This document shows, piece after piece, positions 1 through 8,468 of a DNA stretch of 50,114 nucleotides (positions are counted from its first letter, which is position 1; the number at the start of each line of letters is the position of its first letter). The DNA is taken from the NCBI GenBank assembly GCA_964538515.1, contig CAZIEW010000036.1, positions 1 through 50,114 of the forward strand. Direction: 5' to 3'. Below the pieces are notes generated by a model, which searched no databases, was not told the origin of the DNA, and saw only the letters and a program-made list of their open reading frames with translations. The position numbers were made by a program, and so were the translations under genes. This DNA is from CALBZH01 sp964538515 (GTDB lineage: Bacteria; Desulfobacterota; Syntrophobacteria; Syntrophobacterales; Syntrophobacteraceae).

Positions 1-290
1 TCGGCATCGTCAACGTGGGCAATCCCATGCACGCCGACGTGCTGCTGGTCACGGGAACGGTCAACCACCGCAACAAAGTGGTGCTGCGAAACCTCTACGA
101 GCAGATGCCGAGCCCGAAAGCCGTCGTGGCGATCGGCGCGTGCGGATTGACGGGCGGCATCTTTCGGGAAGCGTATAACGTGGTGGGCGGTGTGGACAAG
201 ATCATCCCGGTGGACGTCTATGTGCCCGGATGCCCCGCCAAGCCGGAGGCGATTATCGACGGGGTTATCCTGGGCTTGAGCAAGCTGTAA
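1..290 (+). CDS. echC: Ech hydrogenase small subunit, NuoB-like (5' truncated)
   Basis: The reading frame is open from the window edge, so the N-terminus and first cysteines lie outside. The visible part is the C-terminal half of a [NiFe]-hydrogenase small subunit of the NuoB/EchC family, which carries the 4Fe-4S cluster nearest the Ni-Fe site. Two of the expected cluster cysteines are visible, in GACG and in PGCPAKPEA, and the segment VDVYVPGCP is typical of the family. It ends 11 bases before the next gene. The gene order small subunit, NuoC-like, large subunit, two-cluster ferredoxin matches echCDEF. The assignment to Ech rather than another group 4 hydrogenase rests on this order, because the membrane subunits EchA and EchB are not in view. 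Confidence 0.85.
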   Translation, partial: GIVNVGNPMHADVLLVTGTVNHRNKVVLRNLYEQMPSPKAVVAIGACGLTGGIFREAYNVVGGVDKIIPVDVYVPGCPAKPEAIIDGVILGLSKL

Positions 291-301
291 GGAGTGAAGC
301 C

Positions 302-676
302 ATGCTGGGAGAGGTGATCCATGTCGGGGTGGATACCGTGCTGGGCGAGGCAGCCAGGGCGAAGGCTGAAGGTTACCGGTTCGTGACGATGACGTGTGTG
401 GAGCGGGACGCCGACTCCGTCGAGCTGCTCTATCATTTCGACCGGGATTACGAGCTCAGGCATCTGAGAGGGACCGTCGCGAAGGATGCCCTTGTGCCGA
501 GTATAACACCGGTGTACTTGGCCGCCTTTCTCGTTGAAAACGAGATCCAGGATTTGTTCGGCCTGCGCTTCCATGGGCTGGGAATCGATTACGGGCGGAC
601 CCTTTACTTTGATGAAGCGGTCAATCAGGCGCCCTTTTGCACGTTCAGGGTTGACGACCGCTCCAAGGACGGATGA
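302..676 (+). CDS. echD: Ech hydrogenase NuoC-like subunit
   Basis: This 124-residue protein resembles the 30-kDa (NuoC) subunit family. The most recognisable piece is the C-terminal stretch with VENEIQDLFGLRFHG, equivalent to the EREVYDLFGI motif of NuoC. In Ech it is a peripheral, cofactor-free subunit that holds the small and large subunits together. The ATG at 302 follows GGAG in the short spacer after echC, and an upstream in-frame extension would only overlap echC. The length fits short EchD proteins, which lack the longer N-terminal part of complex I NuoC. The gene is followed after 16 bases by the large subunit, so co-transcription is very likely. Confidence 0.85.
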   Translation: MLGEVIHVGVDTVLGEAARAKAEGYRFVTMTCVERDADSVELLYHFDRDYELRHLRGTVAKDALVPSITPVYLAAFLVENEIQDLFGLRFHGLGIDYGRTLYFDEAVNQAPFCTFRVDDRSKDG

Positions 677-692
677 GGGAATCGAGAGCACC

Positions 693-1769
693 ATGGCGCA
701 GACCATTATTCCATTCGGACCTCAGCATCCCGTTTTGCCCGAACCGCTGCATTTGAAGCTCACGGTCGAGGATGAAGTCATTACCGAGGCCGTTCCCGCA
801 TTCGGGTATGTTCATCGCGGATTGGAGCGGCTGGTCACGGTTCGCGACTTTCAGCAGATGGTCCTGGTGGTCGAGCGGATCTGCGGGATTTGCTCGATCA
901 TTCATGGCATGTGCTATTGCCAGGGCATGGAGGAGCTGATGGGACTAGACGTCCCGCCGCGTGCCAGGTTCCTGCGTGTCATCTGGTCCGAGCTGCACCG
1001 TATCCAGAGCCATCTGCTGTGGCTCGGTCTTTTTGCCGACAGCTTCGGCTTCGAAAGCCTGTTCATGGAATTCTGGAAGATTCGGGAGAAAATCTTGGAC
1101 ACCCACGAGGCCACCACTGGGAACCGCATCATCGTTTCCGTGAACGTCATCGGCGGGGTCCGCAAAGACCTGGATCTCGTTCAGAGACAGGCCATGCTCG
1201 ACATGCTGCGGGAAGTGGAGGAGGCGGTCCGGCGGCTGGAAAACACCGTGCTGTCGGATTACACGATATGCAAACGGACGGTGGGTAAAGGGGTGCTGAC
1301 GGCTCAACAGGCCAAGGATTTGGGGGTGGTCGGTCCGGTGCTGCGCGCTTGTGGTGTGGCCCGGGACACGCGCATGCTGGGCTATGCTGCCTTCAACGAG
1401 CTGCATTTCGAGCCCGTGGTGGAAGCGGGCGGCGACTGCCACGCCCGGTGCAAGGTGCGGTTCCGCGAGGTGTTTCAGAGCATTGATTTGATCCGACAGG
1501 CAAGCTCGAAAATCCCCGAGGGCGAGCTGGCCGTCAAGGTGCGGGGCAAGCCCGACGGAGAGGTCGTGTCGCGAGTCGAGCAGCCCAGGGGCGAAGTGTT
1601 CTACTATCTGAAAGCCAACGGCACGAAGAACCTCGACCGGCTGCGGGTGAGGACACCGACGTTCGCCAACATCCCGGCGCTGGTGATGATGCTCCCCGGC
1701 ATGGCCCTGTCCGACGTGCCGGTCGTCTTGCTTTCCATCGACCCGTGTGTCAGCTGCACGGAAAGGTGA
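693..1769 (+). CDS. echE: Ech hydrogenase large subunit, [NiFe] catalytic
   Basis: A 358-residue NuoD-like large subunit that would carry the Ni-Fe active site for reversible proton reduction. Both nickel-binding CxxC pairs are intact: RICGICS (Cys64, Cys67) near the N-terminus and DPCVSCTER (Cys352, Cys355) at the C-terminus. This separates it from complex I NuoD, which lacks these cysteines. The protein ends three residues after the last CxxC, so there is almost no tail for maturation cleavage, a condition known for some Ech-type large subunits. All four ligands are Cys, with no in-frame TGA to suggest selenocysteine. The start at 693 is chosen because MAQTIIPFGPQHP is the family N-terminus; an upstream open extension overlaps echD. 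Confidence 0.92.
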   Translation: MAQTIIPFGPQHPVLPEPLHLKLTVEDEVITEAVPAFGYVHRGLERLVTVRDFQQMVLVVERICGICSIIHGMCYCQGMEELMGLDVPPRARFLRVIWSELHRIQSHLLWLGLFADSFGFESLFMEFWKIREKILDTHEATTGNRIIVSVNVIGGVRKDLDLVQRQAMLDMLREVEEAVRRLENTVLSDYTICKRTVGKGVLTAQQAKDLGVVGPVLRACGVARDTRMLGYAAFNELHFEPVVEAGGDCHARCKVRFREVFQSIDLIRQASSKIPEGELAVKVRGKPDGEVVSRVEQPRGEVFYYLKANGTKNLDRLRVRTPTFANIPALVMMLPGMALSDVPVVLLSIDPCVSCTER

Positions 1770-1806
1770 TTGTCTGCCGGAGGGAGCCACAGAAGGAGCC
1801 TGGGCC

Positions 1807-2157
1807 ATGCTCACCATGACGCCCACTATTTTGCGCAACCTGGTCAGTCCGGCGGCCACCCGGCGATACCCGAAGACCGTCCGGCCGCCTTTTGAGAACA
1901 ACCGGGGAGTGCTGACCAATGACATGGCGCTGTGCACCCTTTGCGGGACGTGCGCCGTCAAATGTCCTTCGCAGTGCATCCGGGTGGACAAGAAGAGCGC
2001 CACCTGGTGTTACGATCCCTTCGCGTGTGTCCTCTGCGGAGTCTGCGTCGAGCATTGCCCCACGGGGAGCCTCCGGCAGGGGCGCGAGTATCCGCGCCCC
2101 GTCTTGGCCAAGGCTCCCGTTGTGCTGCAGGGAAGCATCAAGAAGAAGTCCGACTAG
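1807..2157 (+). CDS. echF: Ech hydrogenase ferredoxin-like subunit, two 4Fe-4S clusters
   Basis: A 116-residue polyferredoxin subunit related to NuoI. It has two Cx2Cx2Cx3C motifs: CTLCGTCAVKCP (Cys43, 46, 49, 53) and CVLCGVCVEHCP (Cys74, 77, 80, 84). In Ech these clusters pass electrons from soluble ferredoxin to the small subunit. The chosen ATG is preceded by AAGGAG about ten bases upstream; a second ATG at 1816 is possible. It lies 37 bases after echE and is the last gene of the ech operon here, because the next gene is on the opposite strand. In a syntrophic or sulfate-reducing anaerobe the complex would couple ferredoxin oxidation to H2 formation and ion translocation, or run in reverse. 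Confidence 0.9.
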   Translation: MLTMTPTILRNLVSPAATRRYPKTVRPPFENNRGVLTNDMALCTLCGTCAVKCPSQCIRVDKKSATWCYDPFACVLCGVCVEHCPTGSLRQGREYPRPVLAKAPVVLQGSIKKKSD

Positions 2158-2180
2158 CACGGCGCGGCGCACGTTGTCAT

Positions 2181-2277
2181 TCCCCCCAGCATACAAAAGG
2201 GGCAGGGGAGTGTTGAAGCTGGTCCAGAGCAGGAATTTTTTTTCGGAGGGCGTGACACCTCCCCTGGCCCCCTGAAA
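2181..2277. repeat. G/C-run spacer with weak hairpin between convergent genes
   Basis: The 165-base gap between echF and the convergent chemoreceptor gene contains C- and G-runs (CCCCCCAGCATACAAAAGGGG), a run of eight T at 2236-2243 and an imperfect hairpin, GGAGGGCGTGACACCTCC (2246-2263). The hairpin resembles the much stronger one at 39662-39689. The T-run lies before it on the plus strand, so it does not look like a classical terminator for echF. A CATACAA flanked by C- and G-runs recurs at 26675-26725. This may be a degenerate dispersed repeat. Confidence 0.3.
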
Positions 2278-2322
2278 AGGGAATTGACTGGTTACCGGGT
2301 CCAGGAGCTCCATCGCCTTCTT

Positions 2323-4347
2323 CTAGAAATCGCTCATGTCCTCGTCGAATGGGATCACGGATTGGGGCGTCCTGCTCTTGGAGGCTTTCACCGGGCTGAC
2401 GGCGGGCAGAGAATCCATCTGGCCGCGCTTGGTCGTGCTCTCTCGAGGCAGCATGGGCGGAGGGGCCACTTTCTTCGAGCGCTTGAGGACCCCAAGGGAG
2501 ACGGTCTTCTGCTCCGGTGTTCCCTGGCCGTTCGCGGAGCCCCCGACGACGGAGACCAGCTCCCCGACCATGCTGTTCATCTGGGCGGACTGAGCCGAGA
2601 GCTCCTCGGATGCACTCGCGGTTTCCTCGGCATTGGCGGCGTTCTGCTGCACGACCTTGTCCATCTCGCTCACGGCTTTGCTGATCTGCTCGACTCCCTG
2701 GGCCTGCTCACCGGAGGCCGCCGTGATCTCGGCAACCAGCTCCCTCACCTTGGTCGATCCTTGGCTCACCTGGCTGAACGCTTCAGCGGTCTTGTTCACG
2801 ATTTCCGAGCCGCCCTTGATTCTGGCGATCGTCCCTTCGATGAGAACCGTCGTATTGCGCGCCGCGTCGGCCGCACGCATGGCCAGATTCCGGACCTCGT
2901 CGGCAACGACGGCAAATCCGGCCCCCGCTTCACCTGCCCGAGCCGCCTCGACCGCGGCATTCAGGGCGAGCAGGTTGGTCTGAAACGCGATTTCGTCGAT
3001 GGTCTTGATGATTTTGGCCGTGTCGTCACTGGAAGACGAGATGGCCGTCATCGAATCGATCAGCTCGACCATGGATTGGTTGGCTTTCTCGAGGACCCTG
3101 CCGTTCTCGTCCATGAGGGCATTCGCCTGCTTGGCGTTTTCGGAGTTCTGCTTGGTCATGGAAGCCATCTCTTCCAGGGAAGACGAGGTTTCCTCCAAGG
3201 CGGCAGCCTGCTCCGATGCCCCCTCGGCCAGAGCCTGGCTTGCGCTGGAGACCTCTCCCGACGCTGCCGCAACCTGCTCCGCCCCGTCGCTCAGACTGCC
3301 GATGATCCGATTGATGGGCCGCGTGATGGAAAGCGTCAGGCCGATGCCCAGCGCCAAAGCGATGAGAACCCCGGCGACCATGCCCACGATTGTGCCGGTT
3401 TTTGCTTGCGCAATGGAGGTGGAGGCACGGGCCGTGGTTTCCTGGGTCGCCTTTTCGCTGATGGTCAGAAGCTCGCGCAGGATGGACCGGGCTACCTTCT
3501 GTTTCTCGAAGGCGTTCACCATCGCCTGGTCGTTCATCCGGTTGTAGAGATCCACCGCCTTGTCGGTCTCCTGTCTCATGGCCCTCAGCTTCTCAAAGGT
3601 GTCCTCCGCGGCAGGCACCGTCTTGAGCTGGTAAAACGTACGGGCTGAGGCCAGATCGTTCTTGGATGCCAGCTCCTTGATCTTCTTCACCGACTCGTGG
3701 AAATCCCGGTGTACGGATTCGATGTCTTTCATCCCCTTGGAGACAGCCGCATTGCTCGTCTTTGCAGAGGCAAGCCACTTGCCGAACGCGCACTGCGTCG
3801 CGTCTTCTCCGCCTTCGAAGCTCGTGCCGTCGGCAATCGCGGTGGCGCTCAGGCTCATCAGCCGATAATGATCGCCCCGGAAGCCTTCCAGTTTCTCCTT
3901 CAGGGCCATCGGATTCAGAATGTCCCCGGTCTCCAGCGCCTTCACCAGGTCGAAGAAGACGTCGTTCTCTTTTTTCCAGGCAGCGACGGCCTCCTTGAAA
4001 CGCGGCCAAAGCTCGGCCTCTTGCGCACTCTTCGGGAGCGCCTCGAAGGCATTCATCGACTCCGTGTAGTTTTTTCTCACGCGCTCGAGGTTCTCATATT
4101 GCCGCTTGCGGTCCTCCGGCTTGAGATTGGGGTTGAGCAGCGTTCGCTGGAGAACCCTCAAGGACTCGAAGCTCGAATCGATATCGTTGAGGTATTGGAC
4201 GGACGGCAACCGAACGCCGGCAACCGATTGAAGGTCGTCGCCCAATCCGGTTACGGCTCTGAACCCAATCAGGCCGATCACCAGGGCGATAACCGCTACA
4301 GCGATGAACCCCCCGATGAGCTTCACACTCAGCTTCATTTTCGTCAT
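2323..4347 (-). CDS. Methyl-accepting chemotaxis protein with CZB-like sensor segment
   Basis: A 674-residue transmembrane chemoreceptor. TM1 is near residues 9-30, followed by an extracytoplasmic region to about 316, TM2 at about 317-341, a HAMP-type linker, and the signalling hairpin with its invariant tip DEIAFQTNLLALNAAVEAAR (451-470). The sensor part begins like a four-helix-bundle MCP domain. It then has His160, Cys186 in CAFGKW, His213 and His217 in VHRDFH, which match the 3His/1Cys zinc site of CZB domains in both residues and spacing. CZB domains more often sit in the cytoplasm, so the position is unusual. The C-terminus has no NWETF-like CheR tether. The start follows GGGGGAGTGAGGA. 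A CheR-like gene lies 34 kb away, but no other che gene is near. Confidence 0.93.
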   Translation of the reverse strand: MTKMKLSVKLIGGFIAVAVIALVIGLIGFRAVTGLGDDLQSVAGVRLPSVQYLNDIDSSFESLRVLQRTLLNPNLKPEDRKRQYENLERVRKNYTESMNAFEALPKSAQEAELWPRFKEAVAAWKKENDVFFDLVKALETGDILNPMALKEKLEGFRGDHYRLMSLSATAIADGTSFEGGEDATQCAFGKWLASAKTSNAAVSKGMKDIESVHRDFHESVKKIKELASKNDLASARTFYQLKTVPAAEDTFEKLRAMRQETDKAVDLYNRMNDQAMVNAFEKQKVARSILRELLTISEKATQETTARASTSIAQAKTGTIVGMVAGVLIALALGIGLTLSITRPINRIIGSLSDGAEQVAAASGEVSSASQALAEGASEQAAALEETSSSLEEMASMTKQNSENAKQANALMDENGRVLEKANQSMVELIDSMTAISSSSDDTAKIIKTIDEIAFQTNLLALNAAVEAARAGEAGAGFAVVADEVRNLAMRAADAARNTTVLIEGTIARIKGGSEIVNKTAEAFSQVSQGSTKVRELVAEITAASGEQAQGVEQISKAVSEMDKVVQQNAANAEETASASEELSAQSAQMNSMVGELVSVVGGSANGQGTPEQKTVSLGVLKRSKKVAPPPMLPRESTTKRGQMDSLPAVSPVKASKSRTPQSVIPFDEDMSDF

Positions 4348-4394
4348 TCCTCACTCCCCCCGTTGTTCGATGTTCTCGGTCAAGAAACCATGAC

Positions 4395-4829
4395 TCATTC
4401 AGTCGTCTCATCATCCAAACGCTCAACCGCGGCAGAAGCGGCCGTGTTTGGAAGGGTCCCTTCTCCACGCCCCGTCATCTTCCTCAAGACCGCCGACAGG
4501 TCCGAGAAGTCTCCATCCCGATACGTGAGAAAGCGTGGGGTCAGCTCATGAGCCATCCTCACCGTCTGCGCGTCTGCATCCGGCAGGACGAGGAGAATGC
4601 GGGTGTCTTCCAAGAGGTGCTTGATGGATTGCAGCGCCACGAGGTCTTCCCGTGTGGCTGCAAGAAGGACCACGATGCTCATGCACGATGGAAAGAAGCA
4701 AAGTCTTCTCGAAAAGGAGTCCAAATCCAGGAACGCTTCGATCGCCCCCGGGCCCACGACACGAGCAAGCTGCTGATACAGCTTGATTCGGATCCCGTTT
4801 TCGTCAGCCCCGTAGAAGAGTACTCCCAT
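4395..4829 (-). CDS. Hypothetical protein, receiver-like fold possible
   Basis: I do not recognise a named family. The 144-residue protein begins MGVLFYGADENG and alternates hydrophobic strands and helices (SIVVLLAATRED, TRILLVLPDAD, FLTYRDGDFSDL) in a way that recalls a degenerate response-regulator receiver. No phosphoacceptor Asp is clearly placed. The C-terminal 25 residues are polar and probably disordered. It lies 47 bases upstream of the chemoreceptor on the same strand and downstream of the sigma-54 regulator. This suggests a signalling role, perhaps co-transcribed with the receptor, but that is inference from context. Confidence 0.65.
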   Translation of the reverse strand: MGVLFYGADENGIRIKLYQQLARVVGPGAIEAFLDLDSFSRRLCFFPSCMSIVVLLAATREDLVALQSIKHLLEDTRILLVLPDADAQTVRMAHELTPRFLTYRDGDFSDLSAVLRKMTGRGEGTLPNTAASAAVERLDDETTE

Positions 4830-5048
4830 TGTTTCAGTGCCTCATGTCGCAAGGTGTCGGTTCCGTTCCGGGTGTTTTGGGTCGACAGACCGTCCCGCGC
4901 CGACGGAGGATGCGTGACGGGTCTCTCCGTCGGGCCTATAATCAAATGGCATGCCGAAACCGCAAACAGAAGGCACTAAATCAGGGCGAAATATTTGTGT
5001 TTTGTTTTCAATGGGTTGCGTTTGGGTTGGGAAAAATGAAGGTGCGCT

Positions 5049-5063
5049 GCGCGCTTCGCGCGC
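5049..5063 (-). terminator. GC hairpin in the spacer 4830-5136
   Basis: The sequence GCGCGC-TTC-GCGCGC forms a perfect six-base-pair hairpin about 75 bases after the stop of the sigma-54 regulator (minus strand). Read on the minus strand, a run of five T follows after about a dozen bases, further than in a typical intrinsic terminator. The rest of the 307-base gap holds no convincing gene. Confidence 0.3.
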
Positions 5064-5136
5064 TCCCTTGGGAGAGCGGGAGGTATCGCACGGCAAGAAA
5101 GTGTCTTATGTCACAATAAAGGAGAGCGCGGTTGGG

Positions 5137-6546
5137 TCAGTACGATCGGGTCAGGTCATAGTGCTTGAGGAGGGCATAGAGGCGCGGTTTGGAAAGACCC
5201 GAGATCCGGCTCGCCAGGTTCATGTTCCCGCCCGTGTGGGAGAGAAGCGCCGTCAGGTATTGCTTTTCGACCGCGCTGAGCGCCTTCTCTCGGACTTCCT
5301 GCATTTTCGGCAGGATAGACGAAGGCGGCATATCGATGGGGCTCAGATCCGGTGCTTGAGGTCGGTCGGTGATGGAGGCTTGTGCCAGACAGACGCGAAT
5401 GTGGTTGGGCAGATGAAGCGGATACAGCGTGGGCACGGGGCCGGCGGCCGCCAGGGCGCATTCGAGCGCATTCACCAGCTCCCGCACGTTCCCGGGCCAC
5501 TCATAGGACTGGAGAGCCTGAAAGAATTCGGGTGAAAACCCTTTGGCTCCGAACCCCTGCCGCTCTCCAAGGCGATGGAGGTGGAACCGAATGATCTCCT
5601 TGATGTCCTGAATGCGGTCTTTCAACGGCGGCAGCTCAATGCAGATGGCTCGCAAGCGAAAGAGCAGGTCCTGTCGAAAGCTCCCGTCCCTGACCATGCT
5701 CTCCAAATCTCGATTGGTCGCCGCAACGAGCCTGAAGTCGCTCGCAATCTCCTTGCCCCCGCCGACGGGACGAAAGCGCCGCTCCTGAAGGACTCTGAGG
5801 AAAGCCCTCTGAACAGCCGCCGGCATTTCGCCCACTTCGTCCAGAAACAGTGTTCCGCCGTGAGCCTGCCGGATCAGGCCGCCGTGAGCCCTGTCCGCGC
5901 TCGTGAAGGCGCCTTTTTCATGGCCGAACAGGGCGCTTTCAACGAGGGTTTCAGGGAGGGCGGCGCAGTCAACGACAACGAAATTCTGCTGGGCACGGGA
6001 GCTGTTCCTGTGGATGGCACGTGCAAACAGCTCCTTTCCAGAGCCGGTGGGACCGGTGATGAGGACGTTGGCCTCGCTGAGGGCAGCCTGGGCGAGCCGG
6101 TCGTAGCAGGCCAGGATCTGGGGGCTGCTCCCGACGATTCCCTCGAGCTTCAGGGCGACCGTGGGTTGTCGCGTGAGCTTCTCCTGGCGGTGCTGAAGGG
6201 CTCGGGTCAGGGTGAGCTTCAAGTCCCCCAGGGAGGCGTGCTTCTGGATATAATCCCATGCACCGTTTTTGATCGCCAGCTCGGCGCCGTTCCGATCGCC
6301 GGCGCCGGTGATGATGATCACCTCGGGCGCGGAAGGAGAGATCTTGATCTGAGGCAGGACCGTGAGGCCGTTGCCGTCCGGCAAGGCGACATCGAGAAAG
6401 ACGACATCAAATCCGTTCTTTTCCACGGCCGCCAGACCTTGTGCGATATCCGCCGCGTGGTCGACCGCATGTCCCATGCGGCGCACCACATCGCTCAGCA
6501 TCTGGCGAAAGAGCTCTTCGTCATCAATGATGAGGACGTTTGCCAC
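5137..6546 (-). CDS. Sigma-54-dependent response regulator (NtrC family)
   Basis: A 469-residue three-domain activator. The N-terminal receiver (about 1-120) has the acidic DDE, phosphoacceptor Asp52 in VVFLDVALPDG, and Lys102. The AAA+ domain (about 136-365) has Walker A GPTGSGKE (165-172), the sigma-54 contact loop GAFTSA (212-217, in place of GAFTGA), Walker B LFLDE (233-237) and the FRQDLLFRL region. A Fis-type helix-turn-helix lies near the end (GGNMNLASRISGLSKPRLY). It would activate sigma-54 promoters after phosphorylation by a partner kinase, and no kinase gene is adjacent. The start is a GTG at 6546 with a weak ribosome site. Lower-strand neighbours are a receiver-like protein and a chemoreceptor. 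Confidence 0.93.
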   Translation of the reverse strand: MANVLIIDDEELFRQMLSDVVRRMGHAVDHAADIAQGLAAVEKNGFDVVFLDVALPDGNGLTVLPQIKISPSAPEVIIITGAGDRNGAELAIKNGAWDYIQKHASLGDLKLTLTRALQHRQEKLTRQPTVALKLEGIVGSSPQILACYDRLAQAALSEANVLITGPTGSGKELFARAIHRNSSRAQQNFVVVDCAALPETLVESALFGHEKGAFTSADRAHGGLIRQAHGGTLFLDEVGEMPAAVQRAFLRVLQERRFRPVGGGKEIASDFRLVAATNRDLESMVRDGSFRQDLLFRLRAICIELPPLKDRIQDIKEIIRFHLHRLGERQGFGAKGFSPEFFQALQSYEWPGNVRELVNALECALAAAGPVPTLYPLHLPNHIRVCLAQASITDRPQAPDLSPIDMPPSSILPKMQEVREKALSAVEKQYLTALLSHTGGNMNLASRISGLSKPRLYALLKHYDLTRSY

Positions 6547-6789
6547 CTTCTGTCCCCGTGGAAATTAAGGTCTTGAAATAACAGTAAGTTAGAGAGTAAT
6601 TACACCGTCGCTGATCCTTCCTTATACCCAATTGGACTTCCACGCCAGTGTTATTTTCGTGCTGAGGTGCATTTTCGCCACGATAAAATACGTCCGCTGT
6701 TTCGGGGCAGGCGGTCTTGAGGCGTCAGTAAACAGAGCGACCGTCAGGGGCTCAAAATCGACCAAGTCCTGGGTGGCTCGGGGGGATCA

Positions 6790-7566
6790 TCAGGGAGCCG
6801 GCGTGTGATCGACCGAAACAAGATCGGCGACGAATTCCCCGACCACGACACTGCTGGCAATGCGAACGGGGAGCTTTCTGCTGTCATTGCTGACCCAGAT
6901 CTGCAGCTTTGCGTTCTTGCTTTTCTTGAAGACGCCTCCCACGTCCTTGAGGTCCGGCTCGACCAGGAGCGTGTCGTAACTGTGGTCGTTGATCGTGATA
7001 AGCTCCCGCTTGAGAACCTTCGCCCTCCCCACGACACACTTTTTCCCGTCGCTGACCGAGGCGTCGAGCTCGAGGTTCTCCTTCAGATTGCACATCCTGA
7101 AAGCGTAGAAGATGGAAAAGGGATCGAACGTTCCGGGAAGGACCTTCACCGGCTTGCCGGGCTTGCCGAAGTTCGTATAGTGCGCCTCCTCGTTTTCCCA
7201 ATCGAAGCGGACGATGATATCGCGACGGTGCTTCCCTTCCTGCTGTCGCTTCTTGTAAAGCAGCGACCGTGTCATGCCGCCATCGGTGAACGCCTCGATG
7301 GTGTCTCGAACCATGTAGAAGGTGTCAATGAAGCTGGTGGACTTCACCGTCAGCAGGAAGTGACGTGCCGGGATGCCGTTCACTTCGGTCATGGGCATGA
7401 CCTCGAGGACAGCGGTGCCCGCTTTGATGAATTCCCATTTCAGCTCAAAAGTCAGCTTTTCTCCGGTCTTGAAGGGCACTTCGGCGGCATCCTGACACAT
7501 GGCACCGCTTCGCCCCGGAGCCAGGGCAATCATGAACATCACTGCAATCAGGCATCGATTCCACAT
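6790..7566 (-). CDS. Exported DUF3108 family protein
   Basis: A 258-residue protein with an N-terminal signal sequence (hydrophobic residues 5-17, likely cleavage near residue 22). The mature part matches the DUF3108 pattern: GEKLTFELKWEFIKAGTAVLEV at the start, and later KRQQEGKHRRDIIVRFDW and FDPFSIFYAFR. Family members are periplasmic or outer-membrane-associated beta-rich proteins without an agreed function. The gene lies 29 bases downstream of the HTH-protein gene on the same strand, so the two may be co-transcribed. The ribosome site is weak. The family assignment is from recalled motif similarity. Confidence 0.75.
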   Translation of the reverse strand: MWNRCLIAVMFMIALAPGRSGAMCQDAAEVPFKTGEKLTFELKWEFIKAGTAVLEVMPMTEVNGIPARHFLLTVKSTSFIDTFYMVRDTIEAFTDGGMTRSLLYKKRQQEGKHRRDIIVRFDWENEEAHYTNFGKPGKPVKVLPGTFDPFSIFYAFRMCNLKENLELDASVSDGKKCVVGRAKVLKRELITINDHSYDTLLVEPDLKDVGGVFKKSKNAKLQIWVSNDSRKLPVRIASSVVVGEFVADLVSVDHTPAP

Positions 7567-7595
7567 GATGATCCGATCTCATCAGAGGCAGGGCC

Positions 7596-8198
7596 CTAGA
7601 CGCGGGACGTACGGGATCGTCTCGGTTTGCCAACCATTCGTTGAAGCTCGTCAACGCTTATGCCGGAATCGGTCTCCAGTTGCGTCACGACCTTGAAAAG
7701 CGCATCCACGACGAGGGGCGACCACTTACCCGTCGTTCGTGCCGCGGGAGAAGCAGGTGGTGCGGAGGCTGTCACGGCGGGGGCAGGGTCCATTGAACGT
7801 TCCAGGGGTTTGGACCGTCTGATCCGCTTCGCTGTGGAGCCGGCCTTGTTAAGCTTGACCTCGGGTCTTGGGATCACCGCGTCGGACGGATCCGATTGGT
7901 TGATCTCGGGGAAGCTCTCGTGCTCGGGGATCGCTATCGAGCCCCCTGATTCGTGGGAAGGCGTCGTCGGAACGGTTCCAAAAACACCTGTTGAATGGAG
8001 GACATGAACCACGAGATGTCTCGCTCTCCCGAGCTCCCTCGTGATGGCCTCAATGCTTTGTCCATTCTTATAGAGCGTCACGATCTTCTGTTCAACATCT
8101 CCCGCCGCGGAGCCCCTTGGCTGAGGCTGATTGCCGCGGTGGCCGGACGAGAAAGGTGCATGGTGAGCCTTACGGTAGTGGATCTCAGATTGTCTCAT
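7596..8198 (-). CDS. Small protein with predicted helix-turn-helix
   Basis: A 200-residue protein that I cannot place in a named family. Residues about 35-75 (EQKIVTLYKNGQSIEAITRELGRARHLV) look like a resolvase- or transposase-type helix-turn-helix, with the usual pattern of a hydrophobic helix, a Gly-containing turn and a recognition helix. The middle is Pro/Ser/Ala-rich and probably disordered. The C-terminus is a short amphipathic region followed by a basic tail (GKPRRSRTSRV). It could be a small DNA-binding regulator. It precedes the DUF3108 gene on the same strand and is divergent from the exported protein at 8469. Confidence 0.6.
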   Translation of the reverse strand: MRQSEIHYRKAHHAPFSSGHRGNQPQPRGSAAGDVEQKIVTLYKNGQSIEAITRELGRARHLVVHVLHSTGVFGTVPTTPSHESGGSIAIPEHESFPEINQSDPSDAVIPRPEVKLNKAGSTAKRIRRSKPLERSMDPAPAVTASAPPASPAARTTGKWSPLVVDALFKVVTQLETDSGISVDELQRMVGKPRRSRTSRV

Positions 8199-8468
8199 TC
8201 GCGCTGTCTCTTTGATGGGTGGGTTTGGAATTCTACAAGAAAGCGCAGCTTATTGCACACTCTCTTGCGGCAGGCAAATCTTTTCTGCATGTGTCATTTC
8301 ACGGGACAAGCTCTTCAATCTTAAATGATAAGTCCATTTTCACCACTTGTGTATGGAGCCATCGCACAAAGAAGTGTATGCTCCCGCCGATTGAGACAAG
8401 AGGCCTTCGCCCTCGGGCGACTTTCACCAATGTCCCTCTCCCTTGCCCCTTCAGGAGCTGTTGCAAAC

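Noticed and set aside
693..1769. Possible selenocysteine in the hydrogenase large subunit
   Set aside because: All four Ni-ligand positions are Cys codons; there is no in-frame TGA before the stop.
2284..3648. Long plus-strand open frame (454 codons) opposite the chemoreceptor
   Set aside because: It is antisense to a clear MCP gene. Its His/Arg/Gly/Leu-rich translation is the usual mirror of GC-rich coding DNA and shows no domain.
6018..6035. TGGCAC match suggesting a sigma-54 promoter
   Set aside because: It lies inside the response-regulator gene, and no TTGC follows at the required distance. No good -24/-12 site was found in the spacers either.
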